A program made the position numbers and the translations under genes. From positions 1 to 42,730 of IMG/VR virus record IMGVR_UViG_3300042484_000777: a DNA stretch of 42,730 nucleotides; one strand, given 5' to 3'. This document shows, in pieces, positions 6,662 to 14,035 of the stretch. The DNA is from a virus. Under the pieces are notes generated by a model. The model had not been told where the DNA came from and searched no databases. It saw only the letters and a program-made list of their open reading frames with translations. Position 1 is the first letter of the stretch. The number at the start of each line of letters is the position of its first letter.

Positions 6662-7612
6662 ATGAAAGTTCATGACATTATATCAGAAGCGCCAGGATTA
6701 GGTACTGCGATTAAAGCAGGAGTCAATGCCTTCAAGGCGGCTAGAACAAGTGCCCCAGCAGTAGCACAGACTGTGGCAAAGAAAGCAACATCTACCAGCA
6801 TCAAATCATTAGATGATATCATAAAGATGACTCCTGAAAAATTAGCTAAGGTGCCTAAAGACGCATTAGAGCCATGGGGTAAAGCTGCCGCTGATGCAAA
6901 AAATTATAAGGCAATGGATAAGATTGCCAATGTTTTAGGCAAAGACACAAGAACAGTATATCAAAAGATTGCTCCAAATCTTATTGGTGGGAAATCCATA
7001 GCCCCAGAAGTATTGGCAGCTCAAGCTCTTAAAAGTTCATCACTGGCTGGAAAATCAGCAGACGTAGTAAAATTGGCAGCTACTCTAGAACTAACTCAAG
7101 AAACTGTAAAGTACTGGAGTCGTTCTAGCGACTTAGATAAAAAATTAGCGGCTGGTGAAATAACTCAAGAAGAATATAATAAACAACTACAACAATTACG
7201 TGGTCAATTTATTGTTGGAGTAGTTGCTCCATGGGCAACAATGGCAATATTGAAGTATCCAGCAAAACTATTAAAAATTGTTCCTGGTGCAATGAAACTA
7301 GTGGGATTTCCAAATGCCGCTGAAGTAATTTCAATCCTAGCCAAACGTGGCGCTCAAGTTGCGTTACTTGCATGGTTTGGAAGTGATGCTGGTAAAAAAT
7401 GGCTAACTGATCTTGTTGGTGAAAGTTTTATTGGAGCACTGGGCGACATTCCAGCAATGGCTGGCCAAGTATATGATGTACTTCAAGCTGGCGCACAAGT
7501 TGCAACAGGCAATACTCCAGCGGGATTTACGCCAAGCAGTGACGAAGTTGGTGGCGGGTCAGGAAAATACATAGACCCATTTAAGGGTACTAGTAGAGAA
7601 GGCGGATTATAA
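6662..7612 (+). CDS. Putative internal head protein with capsid-targeting-like leader
   Basis: A 316-residue protein starting MKVHDIISEAPGLG. This closely resembles the T4 capsid-targeting leader of the internal proteins (MKTYQEFIAE, cut by gp21 before Ala), with the protease motif I-S-E followed by Ala. The rest is Ala/Lys-rich and mostly helical. Residues ~190-240 contain hydrophobic stretches (FIVGVVAPWATMAILKYPAK and a Leu/Ala-rich segment ending in AWFG) that could insert in or contact membranes. The C-terminus is a Gly/Ser-rich tail. I choose the ATG at 6662, not the in-frame GTG at 6626, because the GTG lies inside a perfect hairpin and the leader motif starts at 6662. No enzyme domain is recognised. 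It is likely packaged in the head and perhaps injected with DNA (inference). Confidence 0.7.
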   Translation: MKVHDIISEAPGLGTAIKAGVNAFKAARTSAPAVAQTVAKKATSTSIKSLDDIIKMTPEKLAKVPKDALEPWGKAAADAKNYKAMDKIANVLGKDTRTVYQKIAPNLIGGKSIAPEVLAAQALKSSSLAGKSADVVKLAATLELTQETVKYWSRSSDLDKKLAAGEITQEEYNKQLQQLRGQFIVGVVAPWATMAILKYPAKLLKIVPGAMKLVGFPNAAEVISILAKRGAQVALLAWFGSDAGKKWLTDLVGESFIGALGDIPAMAGQVYDVLQAGAQVATGNTPAGFTPSSDEVGGGSGKYIDPFKGTSREGGL

Positions 7613-7633
7613 TAAAGGCAATCCGCTTTTTTT
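7602..7633 (+). terminator. Rho-independent terminator overlapping the gene end
   Basis: GCGGATT (7602-7608) pairs with AATCCGC (7620-7626), followed by seven Ts (7627-7633). The 5' arm lies in the last codons of the 6662 gene. The minus strand lacks a T-run after the stem, so it acts in the plus direction only. Confidence 0.85.
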
Positions 7634-7846
7634 AGTTAACTCAATATTGTCTTTAATAACTTCATTCATTACAAGTCTATCGTCCCTAGTGTAAGTATGG
7701 AACAGATCTTGACTACTAACTCCCCCACGCATGTACCAGCTGATACGAAAGATTTCATCTTTCAAGTCTCTGATATAAAGGTCAAAACTTTTTAAGTATG
7801 CCTCTAGTTCAGAGTCTGGGGTATAAATCAGCCTCTGGCGAAAAAA
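7607..7846 (-). CDS. -1 frame extension of the T4_baseplate-family protein (frameshift product tail)
   Basis: On the minus strand the -1 frame relative to the 7828-8667 gene is open from the slippery heptamer at 7846-7840 to a TAA at 7609-7607. This gives 77 codons past the slip. The product has a conserved-looking helical core, EIFRISWYMRGGVSS, then DDRLVMNEVIKDNIE, and ends KKSGLPLL. There is no ATG, GTG or TTG near the beginning. The possible starts are a CTG (7831) or an ATT (7828) overlapping the upstream TGA, so access by ribosomal frameshift is the simplest reading and gives a fusion of about 353 residues. Reinitiation at ATT is the alternative. The frame ends inside the convergent 6662 gene by 6 bases. 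The function by analogy is the T part of a G/GT tail assembly chaperone. Confidence 0.6.
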   Translation of the reverse strand, partial: FFRQRLIYTPDSELEAYLKSFDLYIRDLKDEIFRISWYMRGGVSSQDLFHTYTRDDRLVMNEVIKDNIELTKKSGLPLL

Positions 7847-8667
7847 TTTGATTGATCCAAAGTGACTTCAACTTTAGATTCATGTCCGCAATTACTGCAT
7901 TTTATATCTTGCTTGGGCATGTCCCACTGTGATTTGTTAGCTTCAAGTTTTTCTTTGATACGTTTAAAAAATTCCCTGTCGCTGTTTTTCAACCACTCAT
8001 CAATCATTTCAGGATCATCAACAGTTTCATTGCCAATTTGAACATTTTCAATGCTGGTTAAAAACAATTCTATTTGCATTTCAGCAATGCGTTTGTAAAT
8101 GTCGTCTTGTACTTGCTTCATTTGTTCATCGTCGCCAGCAGTTTCAGCTGTGCTTAACTGATATAACATTTTTTGAAGTTTGTAATTTTCCATATTAAAC
8201 TTTGTAATCTCACTATACTTCAAAGGTCTAATATTAATTGTAAGATCATCTATTTTAATCTTGCCGTCAAAGTTTACACTGCCAAAATATTCAATAACTT
8301 TGCCAAGATTAACAATGAATTCATTTTCAGTACTGCATTGTGGACAAGTGTGTGTTAGTTCCATTTCGTCGCCGTAAGTGGCAACACGTATGGCAACCAA
8401 CAATGCATCAACATCAATGCTGGGCATATCCCTGGCGTCTTTGATATATGGACAGCAACTTTCAACAACTTTAACTGTGGCTTCTCCGTTAAACAACGCA
8501 TCTGGAGTTTTAAAAATAATTTCATCCATGCCAGTCATGCCAAAAATAGGTGCATTGTTGTGGTCACCTTGTAATGCTCCTTCGGGATAGAACAATCCCT
8601 TGCTAGGCAGCGATATAAAGACTTTTGGCTGTCTAAAATATCTCTGTAAAGGGTTATTTGGGTTCAT
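7828..8667 (-). CDS. T4_baseplate-family protein (gp26-like), possible tail assembly chaperone
   Basis: The 279-residue protein begins with the family motif FISLPSKGLFYPEGAL, then MTGMDEIIFKTPDALFNGEA, and DVDALLVAIRVATYGDEMEL. Two Cys pairs (TCPQCSTEN near residue 107-115 and KCSNCGHES near 258-266) form zinc-ribbon-like elements. This is the T4 gp26/gp51 family involved in baseplate hub assembly. It has its own late promoter (8696-8703) and a good CGGAG ribosome site before the ATG at 8667. It is divergent from a tape-measure-like gene. The last residues before the stop (NFFARG) carry the slippery site described separately, so a minor longer product is likely. The zero-frame end NFF-x-x-G looks like a natural family terminus. 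Confidence 0.82.
   Translation of the reverse strand: MNPNNPLQRYFRQPKVFISLPSKGLFYPEGALQGDHNNAPIFGMTGMDEIIFKTPDALFNGEATVKVVESCCPYIKDARDMPSIDVDALLVAIRVATYGDEMELTHTCPQCSTENEFIVNLGKVIEYFGSVNFDGKIKIDDLTINIRPLKYSEITKFNMENYKLQKMLYQLSTAETAGDDEQMKQVQDDIYKRIAEMQIELFLTSIENVQIGNETVDDPEMIDEWLKNSDREFFKRIKEKLEANKSQWDMPKQDIKCSNCGHESKVEVTLDQSNFFARG
7840..7846 (-). promoter_or_regulatory. Candidate -1 ribosomal slippery site T_TTT_TTC
   Basis: In the zero frame the codons are AAT TTT TTC GCC, so the heptamer fits the X_XXY_YYZ rule exactly. It lies four codons before the TGA. Downstream, CAGAG and CTCTG could form a weak 5-bp stem; no strong upstream Shine-Dalgarno-like stimulator is seen. Confidence 0.55.
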
Positions 8668-8677
8668 TTTGTACTCC

Positions 8678-8685
8678 GATAAATA
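8678..8685 (+). promoter_or_regulatory. Late promoter candidate (GATAAATA) for the tape-measure/head operon
   Basis: GATAAATA lies 43 bases before the ATG at 8728. It recurs identically at 20239 and 27936. It is divergent from, and 10 bases away from, the minus-strand TATAAATA at 8696-8703, so the two transcripts would start inside each other's promoter region. Confidence 0.6.
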
Positions 8686-8695
8686 TAACTACAAG

Positions 8696-8703
8696 TATTT
8701 ATA
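8696..8703 (-). promoter_or_regulatory. Late promoter (TATAAATA, exact T4 consensus)
   Basis: On the minus strand the sequence TATAAATA is identical to the T4 late promoter -10 element and lies 29 bases before the ATG at 8667, with the CGGAG ribosome site between. It is the best single match in the window and anchors the looser NNTAAATA motif. Confidence 0.7.
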
Positions 8704-8727
8704 TACGCAGTTTTCTGGAAAAAAATA

Positions 8728-11364
8728 ATGGCATTAGATAAAGAAGATCTTAATAAACTAACGGACGCAATCAAAGCTGGACAAACTGGTAATTCTGGTG
8801 GATCTAGTGGAATATTGGGTGGCGGTGCTGACAAAGCCATTGCTGGTATAACTGCTCCTATGACAGCACTAGGTGAAGCAGTTGGTAACAACACTAAAGT
8901 TTTTGAAACATTAAGCAACACTGGCACTAATTTCAGTAATAATATAGATTTAATGAAGTTGTCAGCGGCCAACAGTCGCATGACGTTGGATGAACTGTCT
9001 AGCGTAGTACAAAAAAGCGGCAAGGACTTTTCTGGCTTAGGTGGCAGTGTTGCCAAAGGTGGTCAGGCATTTACAGAGTTTAGTAAAACATTCTTTGACA
9101 GTGGACTTACAGATAATCTGCGTCAAATGGGTTACACCAGTAAGGACCTTAATGAAGTGCTGGCCACACAAATTGGATTTCAAAAATCCACAACAGATAC
9201 TAGTGTAGCTGGACAAATTAAAACAGCGGCGGCGGCAGCTGATCTTGCTAACGAAATGGATCTTATTGCCAAACAAACAGGCAAGACACGTAAAGAACAA
9301 GAAGCTGGATTAGAAAAAGCCAAAGCTGATGGACAAATTGAAGCTAAGATGCGTCTTATTGGACTTACTCAAGGAGCAGACGCAGAGAAAGAAGCTAGAG
9401 CAGGATTTGCAAAACAATTAGCACAAGCACAGGCAATGGGCACTGATCAAATATTTAAAGAAATGTTTGCCACAGGAACTGTGCGTAGTCAAGAAGCCGC
9501 AATGCAAATGGGCTTGTTGGGTCAAGCAGCCAGAGAAACAGCAAACAGCGCAAAGGCATTGAGCACAGGTAATATTGCCGCTAGTCAGACTGCAATGGAA
9601 TCTGCTAAAGAAGGTAACTTAGCAAATCAAAGTAACAAGGCATTATTACAAGTAACAGCAGCCGGTGTTGGACCAGCGGCTGATATTATGAAAAAGAATA
9701 TTGAAACCAACGATGCACTGTTTCAAGGAGCTGCCAAAACTGCCAAAGCCATGGGCATTGAAATGGGCGAGGTAACAAAAGTATTAGGAGCTCAAAAGAA
9801 AGCAATTCAAGACGAACAACAAGCACGTAACGGTGCAACAAGTGCAATGATTGCTGTACAAAGTAGATTAGCTGATGCAAATGCCGCGGCAAATAATTTA
9901 GTACGTAGACCATTAATGACTGGTGAAGCAAACACACAGTTACAAGGTGTTGCAAATAGATTTTCGCAAGGTGTCAAGCCAGGTGAGTCTGCAACAACAA
10001 CTGCTGAAGGATATGCTGAAGCACTTAAGAGATCAGCAGCCGCAGGCGGGGAAAGCAAAGCACCCACTAGCAGTAGAACAAAATATGAAGCAATGGGCAC
10101 TGATGCTGGCATTGGTCGAGTTGTAACAGGTGCTGATAAACTTGCCGCTGGCGGCATTCAAGGCGCAGGAAAAGTGGCTGACAGAGTTGGAAATTTTGTT
10201 GCTGACGTTATGAACGTTAAAGAGATGAATGCAAATCTCAAAACTAGAGATGAAGGTACACTGGGTAAGACTGGACAAGTGTTTGAACCACAAGACTTTA
10301 TTGGTAAAGTGGCTAAAGGTGAAATGGTGCTTACACCTGAGCAAGCTAAAAAGTTTATGGAAGGTGCAAAGACAGAGGGCATTGCGGATGCTGTGAAAAA
10401 TCTTGGTGGCATGATGCCAGGAGGTGCCAAAGGCGGTGACGGTGCCGGATTTAGTCTAAGCAGTCTATCTAAAGAAATATCCACTTCTGTCAGTAGCGTA
10501 ACAAGTGGATCCACTACAACTAGAAGTGTACAAAATGACGAAAGCAAAGCCGCATCTAAAGAATTAGCCAATGTCAAAGAGCAATATGCCGCTGAAAGAC
10601 AAGCACTACTAGAAAAAACCAAAGCACAATTAGGTCCAGATGCCGGGCCAAGACAAGTACGTAATGCCATGCGTGATAGTGACGAAGGCAAAGCCATTGA
10701 AGAAAAATATAAAGCACTTAAAGAACCGTTGTACAAACAGATTGAAGAAGGTATTAGATGGGAAACTGAAACAAAAGCAGAGCAAGTAGAAGAAACTAAA
10801 AAATTTGTAAAAGAACAAGCAGATATTCTAAAAGTATCCAACAATGAAATGTTGGCAGTTCAAGAAACGGCTAGTATTGAAAAAGTTAATTTAGAAAAAG
10901 AAGTTACAGAAAAATTAGCAAGTATTAGTACTGGTGTTACTGATAAATTGGCATCACCTACAGCATCAGCCGTACCAAAATTTGACAAGTCAAAATTCAC
11001 AATGCCAACAATGGATCAGCTAACAATTGGTCCAGACGGAATGCCAAAAATTTCGGCAAAACCGCAAGCACAAACTATTCCAGCGGCAGTTAAAGCCGCA
11101 GAAAAACAAGCAAGTCCTGGTAAAAATATCAATCCAGAAACTGGAGAAGAGTATTCTCCAACAGCTGAACCCAAACCAGCAGACAAGAAAACTGCTGGAG
11201 TTGAAACTAAAACTGCTACTCTAGACGACGTGGCGAAATTATTATCTAGCTTAAATACTACTATGAAACAAGTTGCCACCGCGGCTAGCGAAACAAACAA
11301 TAAACTCAGTCAGCAAGTCAAAGCGACTAAAGCTATGAGCGGCAACGTACACGGAGCCACATAA
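8728..11364 (+). CDS. Putative tail tape-measure-like structural protein
   Basis: The 878-residue protein is mostly helical and rich in Ala, Lys, Glu and Gln. A Gly/Ser-rich N-terminus (residues ~20-40) is followed by long amphipathic helices. Near residues 522-545 is DFIGKVAKGEMVLTPEQAKK, which resembles the GE(F/M)V motif repeated in phage tape measures. Residues ~590-740 form a charged coiled coil, and the C-terminus has Pro-rich linkers and another helix. No enzymatic motif is seen. It faces the gp26-like gene with its slippery site, the typical neighbourhood of a tape measure. Its stop overlaps the portal ATG (TAATG). T4 gp29 is 590 residues with no clear similarity, so the tape-measure call is an inference; an internal core protein is the alternative. 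Confidence 0.6.
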   Translation: MALDKEDLNKLTDAIKAGQTGNSGGSSGILGGGADKAIAGITAPMTALGEAVGNNTKVFETLSNTGTNFSNNIDLMKLSAANSRMTLDELSSVVQKSGKDFSGLGGSVAKGGQAFTEFSKTFFDSGLTDNLRQMGYTSKDLNEVLATQIGFQKSTTDTSVAGQIKTAAAAADLANEMDLIAKQTGKTRKEQEAGLEKAKADGQIEAKMRLIGLTQGADAEKEARAGFAKQLAQAQAMGTDQIFKEMFATGTVRSQEAAMQMGLLGQAARETANSAKALSTGNIAASQTAMESAKEGNLANQSNKALLQVTAAGVGPAADIMKKNIETNDALFQGAAKTAKAMGIEMGEVTKVLGAQKKAIQDEQQARNGATSAMIAVQSRLADANAAANNLVRRPLMTGEANTQLQGVANRFSQGVKPGESATTTAEGYAEALKRSAAAGGESKAPTSSRTKYEAMGTDAGIGRVVTGADKLAAGGIQGAGKVADRVGNFVADVMNVKEMNANLKTRDEGTLGKTGQVFEPQDFIGKVAKGEMVLTPEQAKKFMEGAKTEGIADAVKNLGGMMPGGAKGGDGAGFSLSSLSKEISTSVSSVTSGSTTTRSVQNDESKAASKELANVKEQYAAERQALLEKTKAQLGPDAGPRQVRNAMRDSDEGKAIEEKYKALKEPLYKQIEEGIRWETETKAEQVEETKKFVKEQADILKVSNNEMLAVQETASIEKVNLEKEVTEKLASISTGVTDKLASPTASAVPKFDKSKFTMPTMDQLTIGPDGMPKISAKPQAQTIPAAVKAAEKQASPGKNINPETGEEYSPTAEPKPADKKTAGVETKTATLDDVAKLLSSLNTTMKQVATAASETNNKLSQQVKATKAMSGNVHGAT

Positions 11365-13085
11365 TGTCTTGGAAAAAGTATTTCACGCCCGTGGCAGTTA
11401 ATACTGCATCAAGCAATGTAAGCCCGTTATCCAATTCTTCAAGGGCAGGTCCAGCACGGACCAATTACAGCAGTTACTTGCCTGATGTTTACACTGGTAG
11501 CCCAAATCGTGTTGAACGCTATATGCAGTACGACACAATGGACATGGATCCAGAAATTAATGCTGCCTTGGACATATTAGCAGAATTTTGCACACAAAAG
11601 AACAAAGAAAATCAAACTAGTTTTAGTTTGGCATTTAGAAGCAAAGCCACTAGCACAGAGATTCGTGTGCTTAGAGAATACCTACAGCAGTGGGCCAAGT
11701 TACAAATATTTGAAACTCGCTTTTTTAGAGTTGTTAGAAATACATTCAAGTACGGTGATGTTTTCTTTATTAGAGATCCAGAAACTCAAAAATGGTTCTA
11801 TGTTGATCCATCTAAAGTTGTAAAAATTATTGTTAACGAAAGTGAAGGCAAAAAGCCTGAGCAGTATGTTATTAGAGATCTAGCGCCAAATTTTCATAAT
11901 TTGGTAATGACACAAATTCAACCAAACAGTCAGCAAACCAACAACAGAGGCAATAACTATGTTGCTGGTGGTGGCGCAAGAGGCATGACTGGTGCGTTCC
12001 CACAACAAACTGGTGATAGATTCAGTGTTGGCGAAAACGAACTGGCAGTGGACGCGGCGCACGTTATACATCTAAGTCTAAGTGAAGGACTTGACAACAA
12101 CTATCCATTTGGTAATAGCTTGTTGGAGCAAGTGTTTAAAGTTTACAAACAAAAAGAACTATTAGAAGATGCTATTCTAATATATCGTATACAACGTGCT
12201 CCAGAACGTAGAATATTTTACATTGACGTGGGCAACATGCCAAGCCATTTGGCCATGAGTTTTGTTGAACGTGTTAAAAATGAGATACATCAAAGACGTA
12301 TTCCTAGCCAAACAGGCGGTGGAGCAAACGTAATTGATTCAGCTTATAATCCCCTAAGTATCAACGAAGATTATTTCTTCCCACAGACAGAAGGCGGTCG
12401 TGGATCAAAAGTTGAAACGCTACCAGGCGGTACAAACTTGGGTGAAATTGACGATTTAAAATACTTTACCAACAAGTTGTTCCGTGCGCTACGTATACCT
12501 AGTAGCTACTTGCCAACTGGTGCAGACGATAGTCAAGCGCAATATAATGACGGTCGTGTGGGCACAGCATACATTCAAGAGTTGCGTTTTAACAATTATT
12601 GTATGCGTTTGCAAAGCCTATTACAAGGCACCTTTGACGAAGAATTCAAAAGATACTTGCACGAACGCGGTGTAAACATTGATTCTACACTGTTCGAAAT
12701 CAAATTTCAACCACCACAAAACTTTGCCGCATACCGTCAAGCAGAGGTTGATGGGCAACGAATAAACACATTTAACACACTTCAAGCTATACCTTACATA
12801 AGCAAACGCTTTGCTATGAAACGTTTTCTTGGCATTACAGACGAAGAATTGGCGGAAAACGAACGCTTATGGCGTGAAGAAAAAGGCACAGCAACTATTA
12901 CAGGTACTGATGCAAGTGGTGAATTGCGCAGTGTTGGTATTAGTGCCGCTGGCATTGATAGCGATTTGGAACTGGGCGACACAACAGCACCTGAAGATAT
13001 TGCACCACCCGAAGGAGCTGTTCCTCCAGGGACTGATACAGGTGTGGGCGTTACACCAGCGGCTGGCGCTGTGCCAGCGGCTTGA
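11364..13085 (+). CDS. gp20: Portal vertex protein gp20
   Basis: The 573-residue protein is a T4 gp20-type portal. Recognisable parts are YDTMDMDPEINAALDILAEF near residues 52-72, the VERVKNEIHQRR stretch, EDYFFPQTEGGRGSKVETLP around residues 331-350, LPGGTNLGEIDDLKYF, and the following KLFRALRIPSSYL. Twelve copies form the channel at the head vertex where DNA enters and the tail joins; it also nucleates prohead assembly. T4 gp20 is 524 residues; the C-terminal extension here is Pro/Gly/Ala-rich and probably disordered. It is coupled to the gene before it by a TAATG overlap and opens the classic 20-67-21-22-23 order. Confidence 0.93.
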   Translation: MSWKKYFTPVAVNTASSNVSPLSNSSRAGPARTNYSSYLPDVYTGSPNRVERYMQYDTMDMDPEINAALDILAEFCTQKNKENQTSFSLAFRSKATSTEIRVLREYLQQWAKLQIFETRFFRVVRNTFKYGDVFFIRDPETQKWFYVDPSKVVKIIVNESEGKKPEQYVIRDLAPNFHNLVMTQIQPNSQQTNNRGNNYVAGGGARGMTGAFPQQTGDRFSVGENELAVDAAHVIHLSLSEGLDNNYPFGNSLLEQVFKVYKQKELLEDAILIYRIQRAPERRIFYIDVGNMPSHLAMSFVERVKNEIHQRRIPSQTGGGANVIDSAYNPLSINEDYFFPQTEGGRGSKVETLPGGTNLGEIDDLKYFTNKLFRALRIPSSYLPTGADDSQAQYNDGRVGTAYIQELRFNNYCMRLQSLLQGTFDEEFKRYLHERGVNIDSTLFEIKFQPPQNFAAYRQAEVDGQRINTFNTLQAIPYISKRFAMKRFLGITDEELAENERLWREEKGTATITGTDASGELRSVGISAAGIDSDLELGDTTAPEDIAPPEGAVPPGTDTGVGVTPAAGAVPAA

Positions 13086-13091
13086 TAAATA
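13084..13091 (+). promoter_or_regulatory. Possible late promoter overlapping the portal stop (GATAAATA)
   Basis: GATAAATA includes the last two bases of the portal stop codon. A transcript from it would begin at about the ATG at 13097, so it would be leaderless for that gene or would serve the gene at 13373. The match to the other late promoters is exact, but the position makes use uncertain. Confidence 0.35.
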
Positions 13092-13096
13092 AACTT

Positions 13097-13339
13097 ATGA
13101 TACTGAGAGAATTATTTTATTTGGATCCTGAAACGCAACGAGTCAGCAACGACTTTCGTTTCAATTCAGCACGAGACATAGAAGAATTACAGCGTAGTGA
13201 CACACGTAAAACTAGATTGACATTGGGTCAAGTCAACGAATTACGCAAAGCATCTGAAGCACATATCTTAGAACAAGAAGAAGAATTGGAGTTTGTACAC
13301 GAAATGTACGGAGCAACTCCAGAGCCAGCAGCCGCCTAA
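13097..13339 (+). CDS. Small acidic helical protein between portal and core genes, unknown
   Basis: The 80-residue protein starts MILRELFYLDPETQRVSNDF. It is helical and charged, with an acidic stretch LEQEEELEFVHEMYG before a Pro/Ala tail. I start at the ATG at 13097; a TTG at 13082 in the same frame overlaps the portal end and is less likely. In T4 the small core protein gp67 (80 residues) occupies this slot, but the gp67-like sequence is in the gene at 14036, so this one is unassigned. A capsid or core role is inferred from position only. Confidence 0.65.
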   Translation: MILRELFYLDPETQRVSNDFRFNSARDIEELQRSDTRKTRLTLGQVNELRKASEAHILEQEEELEFVHEMYGATPEPAAA

Positions 13340-13371
13340 CTCACTAAAAGATAATTACTTTTAGGAGAGTT
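13338..13371 (+). promoter_or_regulatory. Hairpin covering the ribosome site of the 13373 gene
   Basis: CTAAAAG (13344-13350) pairs with CTTTTAG (13358-13364) around ATAATTA. AACTC (13338-13342) pairs with GAGTT (13367-13371) after small bulges. The AGGAG ribosome site (13363-13367) is largely inside the stem, so translation on long transcripts may be repressed. Confidence 0.5.
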
Positions 13372-13372
13372 T

Positions 13373-13957
13373 ATGCGCAGTTTTGTGTTTGGCAATGGCA
13401 AGAGCCGCCTCAATATAACATTTGATCAAGTAAAACCATACGGTAAAATCTACGCCTGTAATGCAGTTTATAGGGAGTACGCACCTGACTACCTAATAGC
13501 AGTGGACCCAAAAATGATAGTAGAAATTGCAGGATCTAACTATCAAATGGAGCATGAAGTATGGACAAACTCCAATAGTAGATATAAAGATTTTACTGGA
13601 TTTAAGTTTTTTAATCCCAGTTTAGGATGGAGTTCTGGACCCACAGCACTGAATCTTGCCACACAACATCAAGCTGATGAGATTTACATATTTGGATTTG
13701 ATTATGAAAGTCCCACTGGACTTTTAAACAATGTGTATGCAAACACTCCCAACTACAAACGATCTGAAGAGCCAGCAACATTTTACGGTAACTGGACTAG
13801 GCAAACAGAGACAGTGATAAAAGAAAATAAAAAAACTAAATACTTTCGAATAGTGGAAAATAAGTTTTATGATCCACAATGGCATTATCCAAACTTTAGA
13901 CACTTGACGTATGACAATTTACGTGAAGTCATGTTGTCTTGGAGTAAAAATGCCTAG
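13373..13957 (+). CDS. Rossmann-like protein, possibly glycosyltransferase-related
   Basis: A 194-residue protein starting MRSFVFGNGKSRLNITFDQV. The GNGKS motif after a beta strand, then IYACNAVYREYAPDYLIAVD, and later ADEIYIFGFDYES, resemble the Rossmann-like arrangement of the GT42 sialyltransferase and MptE/DUF115-type families (G-N-G-x-S, then N-x-x-Y, then P-D-Y-x-x-x-x-D). These are weak similarities read by eye. It sits among head genes, between the small 80-residue gene and the core gene, and has its own good AGGAG site within a hairpin. The base composition is like its neighbours. It might modify a capsid or host glycan, or be a moron gene; the function is open. Confidence 0.7.
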   Translation: MRSFVFGNGKSRLNITFDQVKPYGKIYACNAVYREYAPDYLIAVDPKMIVEIAGSNYQMEHEVWTNSNSRYKDFTGFKFFNPSLGWSSGPTALNLATQHQADEIYIFGFDYESPTGLLNNVYANTPNYKRSEEPATFYGNWTRQTETVIKENKKTKYFRIVENKFYDPQWHYPNFRHLTYDNLREVMLSWSKNA

Positions 13958-13992
13958 AATCATGCCATTATAACACATATTTCGTCATAATA

Positions 13993-14000
13993 TGTAAATA
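13993..14000 (+). promoter_or_regulatory. Late promoter candidate (TGTAAATA) for core and capsid genes
   Basis: TGTAAATA lies 35 bases before the ATG at 14036, with a TAGGAG ribosome site between. A 7-bp hairpin ACATATT/AATATGT (13975-13995) precedes and overlaps it by three bases. It would give a strong separate transcript for the gp67-like, 21, 22 and 23 genes. Confidence 0.55.
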
Positions 14001-14035
14001 TTACTGACAGCTCACAATCTATAGGAGATTTAAAA

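Noticed and set aside
7602-7633. Bidirectional terminator between convergent genes
   Set aside because: On the minus strand the stem is not followed by a T-run.
10158-10844. Minus-strand frame of 228 codons in the tape-measure-like gene
   Set aside because: Ser/Leu/Phe-rich shadow of a Lys/Glu-rich gene; no promoter or ribosome site.
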